Positions 7,624 through 15,297 of a stretch of 15,915 nucleotides of DNA are shown in pieces. Location of the stretch: NCBI GenBank assembly GCA_002348725.1, contig DEAO01000039.1:1-15915 (forward strand), read 5' to 3'. Both the position numbers and the translations under genes were made by a program. How positions within the stretch are numbered: position 1 is the first letter of the stretch; every line of letters begins with the position of its first letter. The notes beneath the pieces are model-generated. The model did not search any database, was not told the DNA's origin, and worked only from the letters and a program-made list of their open reading frames with translations. This DNA comes from Fidelibacterota bacterium UBA2980. GTDB taxonomy: Bacteria; Fidelibacterota; Marinisomatia; Marinisomatales; Marinisomataceae.

Positions 7624-7818
7624 ATGCCGAAACAAAAGACAAGAAAAAGTGTATCAAAACGATTTAAGCTGACTGGTAGCGGAAAAATAAAACGCAATCA
7701 GGCAGGGCACTCGCATATGTTAATCCGCAGAGATAACGATGTGAAACGTGCAGCAAAGAAATCGACTCTTGTTGCAGCTTCTGATGAGAAAAAAGTTAAA
7801 AAAATGATGGGGAAGTAG
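7624..7818 (+). CDS. rpmI: 50S ribosomal protein L35
   Basis: A 64-residue, very basic protein of typical L35 length. It begins MPKQKTRKSVSKRFKLTGSG and continues with the conserved 'GKIKRNQAGHSHML' core, ending in a Lys-rich helix 'EKKVKKMMGK'. L35 is a small component of the large ribosomal subunit. AAGGA (7611-7615) lies 8 bases before the ATG and overlaps the infC stop. The infC-rpmI-rplT order is the conserved one. The 11-base gap leaves no room for the L20-responsive pseudoknot leader known from E. coli at this place. Confidence 0.97.
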   Translation: MPKQKTRKSVSKRFKLTGSGKIKRNQAGHSHMLIRRDNDVKRAAKKSTLVAASDEKKVKKMMGK

Positions 7819-7825
7819 GTTAGTC

Positions 7826-8173
7826 ATGCCAAGATCTAATAGTTCAGTTCCAAGACATAGAAGACATCGTAAAACTGTCAAGTCAGCCAAAGGCTATTTT
7901 GGAGCAAGAAGTCGCAATTATAAGGCCGCAAAAGATGCAGTTACAAAAGCAGGATTATATGCATATAGAGATAGAAGACAAAAGAAACGTCAATTTAGAC
8001 GTTTGTGGATTATACGTATTAATGCTGCTGCAAGATTGAACGGATTATCATATTCAAACTTCTTACACTTACTAAAGGAGAAAGGTGTCGATTTAGACAG
8101 AAAGGTTCTAGCAGATTTAGCTGTGAACAATCCATCTGTTTTTGAAGACCTAGTAAAATATCTAAAAAAATAA
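7826..8173 (+). CDS. rplT: 50S ribosomal protein L20
   Basis: A 115-residue basic protein of normal L20 length. The N-terminal extension (MPRSNSSVPRHRRHRKTVKS) and 'AKGYFGARSRNYKAAKDAVTKAGLYAYRDRRQKKRQFRRLWIIRINAAAR' are typical; this extension reaches into 23S rRNA during early 50S assembly. The C-terminal domain ('NGLSYSNFLHLLKEKGVDLDRKVLADLAV') is the part that represses the operon by binding mRNA in E. coli and B. subtilis. The gene starts 8 bases after the rpmI stop; an AGG (7817-7819) overlapping that stop is the likely ribosome binding site. Confidence 0.97.
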   Translation: MPRSNSSVPRHRRHRKTVKSAKGYFGARSRNYKAAKDAVTKAGLYAYRDRRQKKRQFRRLWIIRINAAARLNGLSYSNFLHLLKEKGVDLDRKVLADLAVNNPSVFEDLVKYLKK

Positions 8174-8176
8174 AGT

Positions 8177-8184
8177 AAAAGGTG
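8177..8184 (+). promoter_or_regulatory. Ribosome binding site that sets the pheS start
   Basis: AAAAGGTG precedes ATG 8188 by a few bases. An in-frame GTG at 8182 lies inside this site and would add only two residues, so it is not the start. Confidence 0.65.
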
Positions 8185-8187
8185 TCC

Positions 8188-9168
8188 ATGGATAAAACTA
8201 TTAATGAGGTTAAGACATCTTTTCATTCAGATTTAAAATCTTGTAAAACAGCTGATGATCTTGAACAGGTTCGCATTAAGTATTTAGGAAGGAAGGGTAA
8301 ACTAACTGAATTATTTAATCAATTTGCTAGTCTAAGTAATAAAGAGAAGCCTAAATACGGAAAAACATTAAATATTCTCAAATCAGATCTTAATTCATCA
8401 TATAACGATAAATTAAATTCATTAGGGCTCGGTAAATCAGAAACAAAAGACAGTAAAGATTTCTCTTTACCTGGATATGCATTACCAAAAGGGAATATTC
8501 ATCCTTTAGAACAAGTTACTGACGAGATAAAGTCTATTTTCAAATCAATTGGATTTTCAGTAGCCTATGGTCCTGAAATTGATGATGATTATCATAATTT
8601 TGAGGCACTTAATGTACCAAAACACCATCCTGCAAGAGATATGCAAGACACTTTCTTTGTTGACCCAAATACGGTCTTACGCACTCATACATCCAATGTA
8701 CAAATACATTTAATGGAAAATCAAGATCCTCCACTGCGACACATTTGTTGCGGTAGGGTTTTTCGCAATGAGGCAGTAAGCTATAAAAGTTTTTGTTTAT
8801 TTCATCAGGTAGAGGGGTTAGTAATCAATGAAACCTCTTCTTTTGCCGAAATGAAGGGCACTTTAGAATATTTTGCAAAAGAAATGTTTGGAAAAGATAT
8901 AAAAATGCGTTTCCGACCTAGTTATTTCCCATTTACTGAACCTAGTGCTGAAGTCGATATTTGGAATGAAAAATTAAACCAATGGATGGAAATCCTTGGG
9001 TGTGGAATGGTTAATCCAAATGTGTTAGAAAATGTTGGATATGACAGCGAAAAATATCAAGGATTTGCTTTTGGCATGGGAATAGAACGTATTGCAATGA
9101 TTAAATACGGTATTCGAGATATTCGACTGTTTTATCAGAATGATAAACGATTTTTGGAGCAGTTCTAA
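8188..9168 (+). CDS. pheS: Phenylalanine--tRNA ligase alpha subunit
   Basis: This is the catalytic subunit of the (alpha-beta)2 enzyme that charges tRNA-Phe. From ATG 8188 it has 326 residues, near the usual 330-345. An N-terminal helical hairpin that binds tRNA (about 1-85, 'VRIKYLGRKGKLTELF') leads to the class II core: 'HPLEQVTDEI', 'PKHHPARDMQDTFFVD', 'LRTHTSNVQIHLM', motif 2 'GRVFRNEAVSYKSFCLFHQVEG', 'RFRPSYFPFTEPSAEVDIW', 'EILGCGMVNPNVLENVG' and motif 3 'FAFGMGIERIAMIKYGIRDIR'. All elements needed for Phe-adenylate formation appear present. Its TAA overlaps the pheT ATG by one base (TAATG), so the two subunits are probably made by coupled translation. Confidence 0.97.
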   Translation: MDKTINEVKTSFHSDLKSCKTADDLEQVRIKYLGRKGKLTELFNQFASLSNKEKPKYGKTLNILKSDLNSSYNDKLNSLGLGKSETKDSKDFSLPGYALPKGNIHPLEQVTDEIKSIFKSIGFSVAYGPEIDDDYHNFEALNVPKHHPARDMQDTFFVDPNTVLRTHTSNVQIHLMENQDPPLRHICCGRVFRNEAVSYKSFCLFHQVEGLVINETSSFAEMKGTLEYFAKEMFGKDIKMRFRPSYFPFTEPSAEVDIWNEKLNQWMEILGCGMVNPNVLENVGYDSEKYQGFAFGMGIERIAMIKYGIRDIRLFYQNDKRFLEQF

Positions 9169-11840
9169 TGAAAATCTCTATTCCATGGCTTAAACGTTTC
9201 ATTAATTTTGATCATTCTGCATCTGAGTTAGCAGAAATCTTAACAATGTTAGGGTTTGAATCTGAAGTTGTAACAGATTTTTCTTCGTTGAAAAATATTG
9301 TAGTAGGCGAGGTAGAATCAGCTGAAAAACATCCAAATGCGGATAAATTAAAATTTTGTATTGTGAATGATGGAGAAATATCACATGAAGTCGTGTGTGG
9401 TGCTCCAAATGTTGCTGCTGGACAAAAAATTGTTTTTGCTAAAGTAGGAGCGGTATTGCCAGGTGATTTTAAGATAGGAAAAGCAAAAATTCGTGGCGTT
9501 GAAAGCAATGGTATGATTTGCTCTGAAAGAGAGCTAGGAATTTCAGAAGAACATGATGGAATTATGGTCTTGGATTCTTCTCTAAAAAATGGGACAAATA
9601 TTGCTGATATACTTGGCCCAATGTATGACGCTATCGATATTGATATTACTCCAGATAAAGCTTTTGCATTGAGTCATCGTGGTATTGCTCGAGAAATTGC
9701 CGCAAAATTGAATAAAAAATTAAAGAATCCTTTAAACAGTAAGAGGGTAATTCCTGATTCAAGCAAGAAGGTTAAAGTTGTTTTAGATAAAAAAGGAGGA
9801 TGTCCTCGCTATATTGCAGGAGTTGTGAAGGGAGTAAAAGTTGGACCATCTCCACAATGGTTATTGGATTATTTAAAATCTGTAGGACAAAAAAGTATTA
9901 ATAATTTGGTCGATATTTCAAACTTCATGCTGCTTGAAATTGGGCAACCAACTCATATATTTGATTTAGATAAATTATCAAAGCAAGCTATCGAAGTAAA
10001 ATGGGCAAAAAAAGGTGAAAAATTTGATGCACTTGATGAGGAAACATATACTTTAGATTCTGACCATCTTGTTATCACCGATTCAGTCAATACAGTTGCA
10101 TTAGCAGGAATTATTGGAGGGAAAGATAGCGCTGTATCTGATACGACGACAAATGTTTTAATTGAAAGCGCTTATTTTGACCCGATTGTTGTCAGAAAAG
10201 GATCAAAAAAATTAAATTTATTATCTGAGGCATCTAGACGATTTGAGAGAGGAGCAGATCCTGCTGCAGCAAATGATGCATTTTATATGATTGTGAGGTT
10301 AATGCAGGAGATTGCAGGAGGAGAACTAAGTTCTATTGTTACAGATGAGTGTGCACTCGATTTGACACCACGCAAGATAGTACTTTCTAATAAAAAATTA
10401 TCACAACATGCTGGTTTTGATATTCCAGCAAATAAAGTACAAAATATTTTATCTGGACTACATATTGATTGTAAAAGTAGAGGAGAAGGCCTTATTTCTA
10501 TGGATATAGCCGATATTTTATCTGATACCAATAAATTGCAATCTATGAGAATTCGAACAGAATTTAGGCCATTTATGCGCAATATTGTTGACCACCTATA
10601 CAAAATAGATAAAATTACACGAAAAGATGCAAGCAGTTATCGTCATAGAATTCGATTTGGATCCAAAGAAACATTAGTAGAATTGGCAAATACATTGAAA
10701 AAAGAACATTCTCAAGATTTACCAAGTGAATTTGTTGTTAAAACTACAGGAAAAAAGAACATTAATAATCGTGATACTCAGAAGTGGGTTTGCACAATTC
10801 CATCTTTTAGAGGAGACTTAGTGAATGAATCCGATCTTATTGAGGAAGTATTACGCTGTTACGGATATGATAATATTGATGCATCTTATAGTTTTTCTTC
10901 TCAAATGCAGTATGTTGAAGACGAAGAACGTCCAATCTCTAAATTAAAACAATATTTATCATCAGTTGGATTTCAGCAATGTTACAATAATTCTCTTCAA
11001 GATAAGAGTCAGATTAAACATTTTGGCGTGAAATCTGTATCGGTAATGAATCCTTCTTCAGATAAAATGAATGCACTAAGAACTTCATTACATCAAGGGT
11101 TGCTCAATACTCTTGATTTTAATTATAAAAATGGCTCTCAAAACGTATTGATTTATGAACAAGGAACCATATTTAAGAATAATGGAAAAAAATTAGAAGA
11201 TATTGAGCAGAAAAATGCTTTTTCTTGTCTGGTGCATGGCGATTTTAGTGCACCAAATGTACATTTTGATCCAATTGAAGGAAATTTCTTTTTATTAAAG
11301 GGGTTAGCAGAAGGTATTTTTAATAATTTATTAAAGATAAAGATCAAATTTGTTAGAGAGTCACATCCATATTGTGACACATTTTATCATATCATAGATT
11401 CCAAGAAAAGCATTGTAGGTTCAATTGGTATTATTAATAAAGGATTTTTAGATAAAATGGACACTTCTTACAAGACAGATGTATGTATAATGGATATTGA
11501 CACATATCGATTTAAAGAATGTTCAGGTTATAATATAAAAGCAGAAGATATTATTCTTTATCCTATGGTAAATAGAGATTTAAATTTTATATTAGACCAT
11601 GACATAGAATTAGCACAGGTATGTACCGCAATGAAAAATGTAAATCAAGCATTATTAAAAGAGGTAGTCCCTGTAGACATATTTGAGTCAAAAGAGTTAA
11701 AAAATAAGAAGAGTGTCCTGTTTAAGTTATCCTTTCAGGACCCTAAGAAAACACTTGAAGATAATCAGGTAAATTCTATTATTACTGAAATTATAAGTTT
11801 AATTTCAAAGAAATTTGATGCAAAATTAAGAGATCAATAA
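9168..11840 (+). CDS. pheT: Phenylalanine--tRNA ligase beta subunit with an enlarged B5 region
   Basis: The beta subunit binds tRNA and edits Tyr-tRNA-Phe. Domains in order: an OB-fold tRNA-binding domain (about 40-150, 'VESAEKHPNADKLKFC', 'GVESNGMICSERELG'); B3/B4 editing (about 212-380, 'INNLVDISNFMLLEIGQPTHIFD', 'ALAGIIGG', 'SEASRRFERGADP'); B5 (about 400-570, closing with 'IPSFRGDLVNESDLIEEVLRCYGYDNI'); a catalytic-like domain (about 580-790); and the C-terminal anticodon-recognition FDX-ACB domain (796-890, 'YPMVNRDLNFILD'). At 890 residues it is longer than the usual 790-820. The excess sits inside B5, between 'ILSGLHIDCKSRGEGL' and 'WVCTIPSFRGDL' (about 443-539). There is no frameshift or stop. 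zapA follows after 16 bases. Confidence 0.96.
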   Translation: MKISIPWLKRFINFDHSASELAEILTMLGFESEVVTDFSSLKNIVVGEVESAEKHPNADKLKFCIVNDGEISHEVVCGAPNVAAGQKIVFAKVGAVLPGDFKIGKAKIRGVESNGMICSERELGISEEHDGIMVLDSSLKNGTNIADILGPMYDAIDIDITPDKAFALSHRGIAREIAAKLNKKLKNPLNSKRVIPDSSKKVKVVLDKKGGCPRYIAGVVKGVKVGPSPQWLLDYLKSVGQKSINNLVDISNFMLLEIGQPTHIFDLDKLSKQAIEVKWAKKGEKFDALDEETYTLDSDHLVITDSVNTVALAGIIGGKDSAVSDTTTNVLIESAYFDPIVVRKGSKKLNLLSEASRRFERGADPAAANDAFYMIVRLMQEIAGGELSSIVTDECALDLTPRKIVLSNKKLSQHAGFDIPANKVQNILSGLHIDCKSRGEGLISMDIADILSDTNKLQSMRIRTEFRPFMRNIVDHLYKIDKITRKDASSYRHRIRFGSKETLVELANTLKKEHSQDLPSEFVVKTTGKKNINNRDTQKWVCTIPSFRGDLVNESDLIEEVLRCYGYDNIDASYSFSSQMQYVEDEERPISKLKQYLSSVGFQQCYNNSLQDKSQIKHFGVKSVSVMNPSSDKMNALRTSLHQGLLNTLDFNYKNGSQNVLIYEQGTIFKNNGKKLEDIEQKNAFSCLVHGDFSAPNVHFDPIEGNFFLLKGLAEGIFNNLLKIKIKFVRESHPYCDTFYHIIDSKKSIVGSIGIINKGFLDKMDTSYKTDVCIMDIDTYRFKECSGYNIKAEDIILYPMVNRDLNFILDHDIELAQVCTAMKNVNQALLKEVVPVDIFESKELKNKKSVLFKLSFQDPKKTLEDNQVNSIITEIISLISKKFDAKLRDQ

Positions 11841-11856
11841 AAGGAAATAATAAATT

Positions 11857-12147
11857 ATGGAAAATCAACAATCAGAAAGCATAATAGTAAAAATCTTTGG
11901 AAAAGATTATTCGTTTAAAGCTACTGGAAATCAAGACAATATACGACAAGCAGCTACTCAAGTTGACCAAAAAATGAGAGAAATAGGAGGAAAATCTCCT
12001 AATTTATCCACTTCAGACGTTGCAATATTGGCTGCAATGTATATTTTTGATGAATATAGTAGCTCGACGGTAGGTGAATCTTCTTTTAAAGGAAGAATTG
12101 AGTCTAGAATTGAGTCTTTGATTGAACGTATTGATCAGGCGATATAA
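11857..12147 (+). CDS. zapA: Cell division protein ZapA-like
   Basis: A 96-residue protein with the ZapA layout. An N-terminal beta-rich domain ('ESIIVKIFGKDYSFKATG', then 'DNIRQAATQVDQKMREI') is followed by a long helix ('LSTSDVAILAAMYIFDEY') and a C-terminal coiled coil ('FKGRIESRIESLIERIDQ'). ZapA bundles FtsZ protofilaments at the division ring. Location right behind pheT is a conserved arrangement and supports the call. AAAGGA precedes the ATG. The coiled coil contains an exact 2 x 12-base tandem repeat (12094-12117) encoding RIES twice. Family assignment rests on the pattern and context, since ZapA sequences diverge strongly. Confidence 0.85.
   Translation: MENQQSESIIVKIFGKDYSFKATGNQDNIRQAATQVDQKMREIGGKSPNLSTSDVAILAAMYIFDEYSSSTVGESSFKGRIESRIESLIERIDQAI
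12094..12117 (+). repeat. Exact 2 x 12-base tandem repeat in zapA
   Basis: AGAATTGAGTCT occurs twice back to back (12094-12105, 12106-12117), encoding RIES-RIES in frame. A degenerate third unit (LIER) follows in the protein. It adds four residues to the coiled coil. Confidence 0.9.
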
Positions 12148-12164
12148 AGGAAAAGGAAAAGTAA

Positions 12165-13037
12165 ATGGCTGATACAGTAATTTTATCAGGAATTGAGGCG
12201 AGTAACGCACTCTATGATAGTTTGCATGCACGCATTGGTGCGTTAAAAGAAAAAGGAGTTACTCCTGGATTAGCAGCAATATTAGTAGGAGAAAACCCTG
12301 CGTCACAAATCTATGTGCGTAACAAAACCAAAAAATTTGATTCTCTTGGTCTAAAATCGGACATTTATCGTCTTCCAGAAGATACCAAAGAAGAAGAATT
12401 GCTCGAATTAATCAATAAGATTAATAATGATGATTTATTTCATGGAATTTTGGTGCAATTACCACTTCCAAAACATATTGATAGTCAAAAGGTTATTCAT
12501 GCGATTTCTCCGTCGAAAGATGTGGATGGATTTCATCCAGAAAATGCAGGATTAGTATCCATTGGCAATCCACGATTTATTCCATGCACTCCAAAGGGAA
12601 TTATGTATGTATTAAAACACTTTAATGTCCCAATCAATGGAAAGCATGTTGTTGTCGTTGGAAGAAGCAATATTGTTGGAAGACCAGTATCGGTGCTCTC
12701 CAGTCTTAAATCAATGGGAAATGCAACAGTTACTATATGTCATAGCGGAACCCCTGATTTAAAAGAATTTACTACACAAGCAGATATTGTGGTTGCAGCC
12801 ATGGGATCACCAGAATTTTTAGATGCATCATTTATTAAAGATGGTGCTTGTTTAATTGATGTAGGAATTAATCGCATAGAACGTGATGGAAAATCAGTTA
12901 TTGTAGGAGATGTGAACGAAGCAAGCGTAACAGGGAAAGCAAGCGCCTTAACTCCTGTACCAAAAGGCATTGGTCCTATGACGATAGCAATGTTAGTAGA
13001 GAATACAGTACTGTCTGCGGAATTATCAACAAATTGA
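12165..13037 (+). CDS. folD: Bifunctional methylenetetrahydrofolate dehydrogenase / methenyltetrahydrofolate cyclohydrolase
   Basis: FolD oxidises 5,10-methylene-THF with NADP+ and hydrolyses the methenyl product to 10-formyl-THF, supplying formyl groups for purines and initiator Met-tRNA. The 290 residues match the usual length. Visible motifs: 'VGENPASQIYVRNKTKK' with Y50 and catalytic K54; 'GILVQLPLPKHID' (Q98); 'SPSKDVDGFHPEN' with D121; 'PCTPKGI'; the Rossmann signature 'VVVVGRSNIVGRP' (about 162-174); and 'TPVPKGIGPMT' near the end. The gene starts 17 bases after zapA behind a purine-rich AAAGGAAAAGG. Formyl supply fits with IF3 and the synthetases upstream, although housekeeping clustering alone could explain the position. 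Confidence 0.97.
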   Translation: MADTVILSGIEASNALYDSLHARIGALKEKGVTPGLAAILVGENPASQIYVRNKTKKFDSLGLKSDIYRLPEDTKEEELLELINKINNDDLFHGILVQLPLPKHIDSQKVIHAISPSKDVDGFHPENAGLVSIGNPRFIPCTPKGIMYVLKHFNVPINGKHVVVVGRSNIVGRPVSVLSSLKSMGNATVTICHSGTPDLKEFTTQADIVVAAMGSPEFLDASFIKDGACLIDVGINRIERDGKSVIVGDVNEASVTGKASALTPVPKGIGPMTIAMLVENTVLSAELSTN

Positions 13038-13044
13038 GGAGATT

Positions 13045-14829
13045 ATGAAGAAATTTTTAATATTTATTTTATTATTTATTGTTGCATGTACAGGCAATAA
13101 AGTTGATGAAGCTGAAATTAAAGAAGCAAATCAATTTTTTGAATCTATCTTCTTAGATAGGGTTCAAGATAGTCCTGAATTTCAATCACGATTAGGCTAT
13201 AAATCGAACTATGATCAATGGGATGACATTAGTTGGAACAGAAGCAAAAGAAACGCTAAGCGTGCAATGGATGATTTAGATTATTTGCGTAGCAATATTG
13301 ACTATAATTTACTAGATGATAAAACAAAATTAAGCTATCGATTAATGGAGAAAAGTTTAGAACGTAGAATTAAATCACGAGAATTCACTTTAAATAATTA
13401 TCCAGTTACACATCGAGGAGGAAAACATTCATCTATTCCATCTTTTTTAATTAATTACCATCAAGTAGATGATGAACAAGATGTTAAAGATTATTTGAGT
13501 CGATTACGCAATATTGAACCATTGATGGATACACTGATTGAAGAATTACGATTAAGAGGGGAAATAGACATTGTTGCGCCAAAATTTGTGTATCCACAAG
13601 CAATCAAGGTTGCTCAGAATATTGTCTCTGGATTTCCTTTTGAAGAAGTAAAAGAACAGAATGTGATTTATAAAGATTTTATAAAGAAACTGAACAGCTT
13701 AGACTTGAGTGATCCAATTAAAACAAGATATACAAGCGAAGTTGAAGCTATTCTTGTAACAATTGTCAATAGTTCTTATCGAAAATTGATTGATTTTCTC
13801 TCAGCACAAGAATTACAATCCACTGATAATTTTGGGGTTTGGAAACAAGAAAAAGGGGCCGAATACTATCAATATCAATTAGATGGGTATACAACCCTTG
13901 GGCTAACTGCTGAAGAGGTTCATGAAATCGGATTAAGTGAAGTAGCTCGTATCCATGAAGAAATCTATGCAATTATGGAAAAAACAGAATTTGAGGGCAG
14001 TTTACAGGACTTTTTTGAGTTTATGCGTACCGACCCACAATTTTACTATCCAGACAATCAAGAAGGGCGTGATGCATATATCAATCAGGTTAATGTGGTG
14101 ATGGACACCTTAACAGCCAATATTGATCAATTGTTTCATGGATTACCAAGTATTCCATTTATTGTAAAACCTGTAGAGCCATATCGTGAAAAATCTGCTG
14201 GAATTGCGTTTTATCAACGCGGAAAAGCAGATGGCAGTAGACCAGGAGTATATTATGCAAATTTATACACGATGAAAGATATGCCAATTTATAAATTAGA
14301 AAACCTAGCCTACCATGAAGCAATTCCTGGACATCATATGCAAATATCCATTGCATTAGAAGTAAAAGGGATGCCTAGTTTTAGAAAATATGGAGGCTAT
14401 AGTGTGTACAGTGAAGGATGGGCATTATACTCAGAAACCCTTCCAAAAGAAGTAGGATTATACAAAGATCCATACTCTGATTTTGGACGACTTTCTGGAG
14501 AGTTATGGAGAGCATGTCGTTTGGTAGTAGATACTGGGATTCATCACTATCGCTGGACTCGTGAAGAAGGAATTGAATATTATCGTAATAATACGGCAAA
14601 TCCAGAGGGAGAATGTGTGAAAATGGTAGAACGTCATATTGTATGGCCAGGACAGGCAGTCTCTTATAAAATTGGGATGTTAAAAATTCAAGAATTACGT
14701 AAACACGCTGAAACAGAATTAGGAGAAAAATTCTCTTTACAAGACTTTCATGATGTTGTGTTACAAAATGGAGCTATGCCAATGGATGTATTAGAAGATG
14801 TAGTGTATAGCTGGGTAGATAACCAATAA
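13045..14829 (+). CDS. DUF885 family lipoprotein, probable zinc metallopeptidase
   Basis: A 594-residue protein with a lipoprotein signal (MKKFLIFILLFIVAC, acylated Cys15), so it is membrane-tethered and faces the periplasm or outside. The C-terminal half carries the DUF885 zinc signature 'YHEAIPGHHMQ' (H424, E425, H430, H431 region) and a second acidic element 'YSEGWALYSE' (E457), arranged as in gluzincin-like peptidases where the downstream Glu is the third metal ligand. 'YRWTREEGIEYY' and 'WPGQAVSYKIGMLKI' near the end are also typical. The N-terminal half is mainly helical. Members of the family are thought to be peptidases; the substrate is unknown. GAGGAG lies just before the ATG, 7 bases after the folD stop. 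Catalytic residues look intact. Confidence 0.9.
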   Translation: MKKFLIFILLFIVACTGNKVDEAEIKEANQFFESIFLDRVQDSPEFQSRLGYKSNYDQWDDISWNRSKRNAKRAMDDLDYLRSNIDYNLLDDKTKLSYRLMEKSLERRIKSREFTLNNYPVTHRGGKHSSIPSFLINYHQVDDEQDVKDYLSRLRNIEPLMDTLIEELRLRGEIDIVAPKFVYPQAIKVAQNIVSGFPFEEVKEQNVIYKDFIKKLNSLDLSDPIKTRYTSEVEAILVTIVNSSYRKLIDFLSAQELQSTDNFGVWKQEKGAEYYQYQLDGYTTLGLTAEEVHEIGLSEVARIHEEIYAIMEKTEFEGSLQDFFEFMRTDPQFYYPDNQEGRDAYINQVNVVMDTLTANIDQLFHGLPSIPFIVKPVEPYREKSAGIAFYQRGKADGSRPGVYYANLYTMKDMPIYKLENLAYHEAIPGHHMQISIALEVKGMPSFRKYGGYSVYSEGWALYSETLPKEVGLYKDPYSDFGRLSGELWRACRLVVDTGIHHYRWTREEGIEYYRNNTANPEGECVKMVERHIVWPGQAVSYKIGMLKIQELRKHAETELGEKFSLQDFHDVVLQNGAMPMDVLEDVVYSWVDNQ

Positions 14830-14832
14830 GGT

Positions 14833-15147
14833 ATGATTATTATTAAAACGACTTCTGATAGTCATAAGACTATTAAATTGATAGCCAATACGCTACTCAA
14901 TAAGAAGTATGCAGCATGTATAAATATTGTACCGCGTATGCGTTCGAAATATATTTGGGAAGGACGTATTGCTGAGTCACGAGAAACCATGCTGTTAATT
15001 AAGACAGTAGATGCGATGGAAAAAAATGTATATAAAACAATTAAGGAATTACATAACTATGATATTCCTGAGATTACAACAATGGAAACTAAAAATGTTG
15101 ATTCAGATTATTTAAATTGGGTCAATGAATTACTGAATGAGAAATAA
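14833..15147 (+). CDS. cutA: CutA1-like divalent-cation tolerance protein
   Basis: A 104-residue protein matching the small CutA family, a ferredoxin-like alpha/beta fold that forms very stable trimers with a PII-like architecture. Conserved positions: 'YAACINIVPRMRSKYIWEGRI', 'ETMLLIKT', and 'ELHNYDIPEITTMETKNVDSDYLNWV', where the Pro-Glu-Ile and the final Tyr-Leu-x-Trp are family hallmarks. In E. coli it was linked to copper tolerance; the molecular role is still unclear. The start is 3 bases after the DUF885 stop. The AAGG overlapping that stop is very close to the ATG, so initiation probably relies on coupling. Confidence 0.94.
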   Translation: MIIIKTTSDSHKTIKLIANTLLNKKYAACINIVPRMRSKYIWEGRIAESRETMLLIKTVDAMEKNVYKTIKELHNYDIPEITTMETKNVDSDYLNWVNELLNEK

Positions 15148-15149
15148 AT

Positions 15150-15293
15150 ATGAGTGGTAACAATTATAAAGAATCTGTATGGTATAAAATTGAACGCTTT
15201 TTTGATAGACATAATCATCTAATGGAGTTTATAAGAACTGTATTAGCATTGCTTGTATTAAGTCTACAGCTTTATATCATTTCAAGATTATAA
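15150..15293 (+). CDS. Small single-pass membrane protein (47 residues)
   Basis: An ATG at 15150, two bases after the cutA stop, opens a 47-codon frame: MSGNNYKESVWYKIERFFDR, then a short polar turn (HNHLMEFIRT) and a hydrophobic helix (about 27-45, 'FIRTVLALLVLSLQLYIIS') ending at RL. The positive, amphipathic N-terminal part suggests a cytoplasmic N-terminus and a tail-anchored helix. I do not recognise the family. It is a real gene candidate because it fills the space exactly between cutA and the next gene (4-base gap), has good membrane-protein composition and lies on the operon strand. Size alone makes the call less certain. Confidence 0.65.
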   Translation: MSGNNYKESVWYKIERFFDRHNHLMEFIRTVLALLVLSLQLYIISRL

Positions 15294-15297
15294 CAAG

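Noticed and set aside
8182..8187. pheS starting at GTG 8182
   Set aside because: The GTG lies within the ribosome binding site and adds only two residues to the ATG 8188 start.
10283..10603. Minus-strand frame of 106 codons inside pheT
   Set aside because: It lies antisense to a conserved gene, has no recognisable protein features and no signals; the same applies to the other minus-strand frames, such as 9212-9508 and 15288-15557.
12148..12164. 6S RNA gene after zapA, as in E. coli
   Set aside because: Only 17 bases separate zapA and folD.
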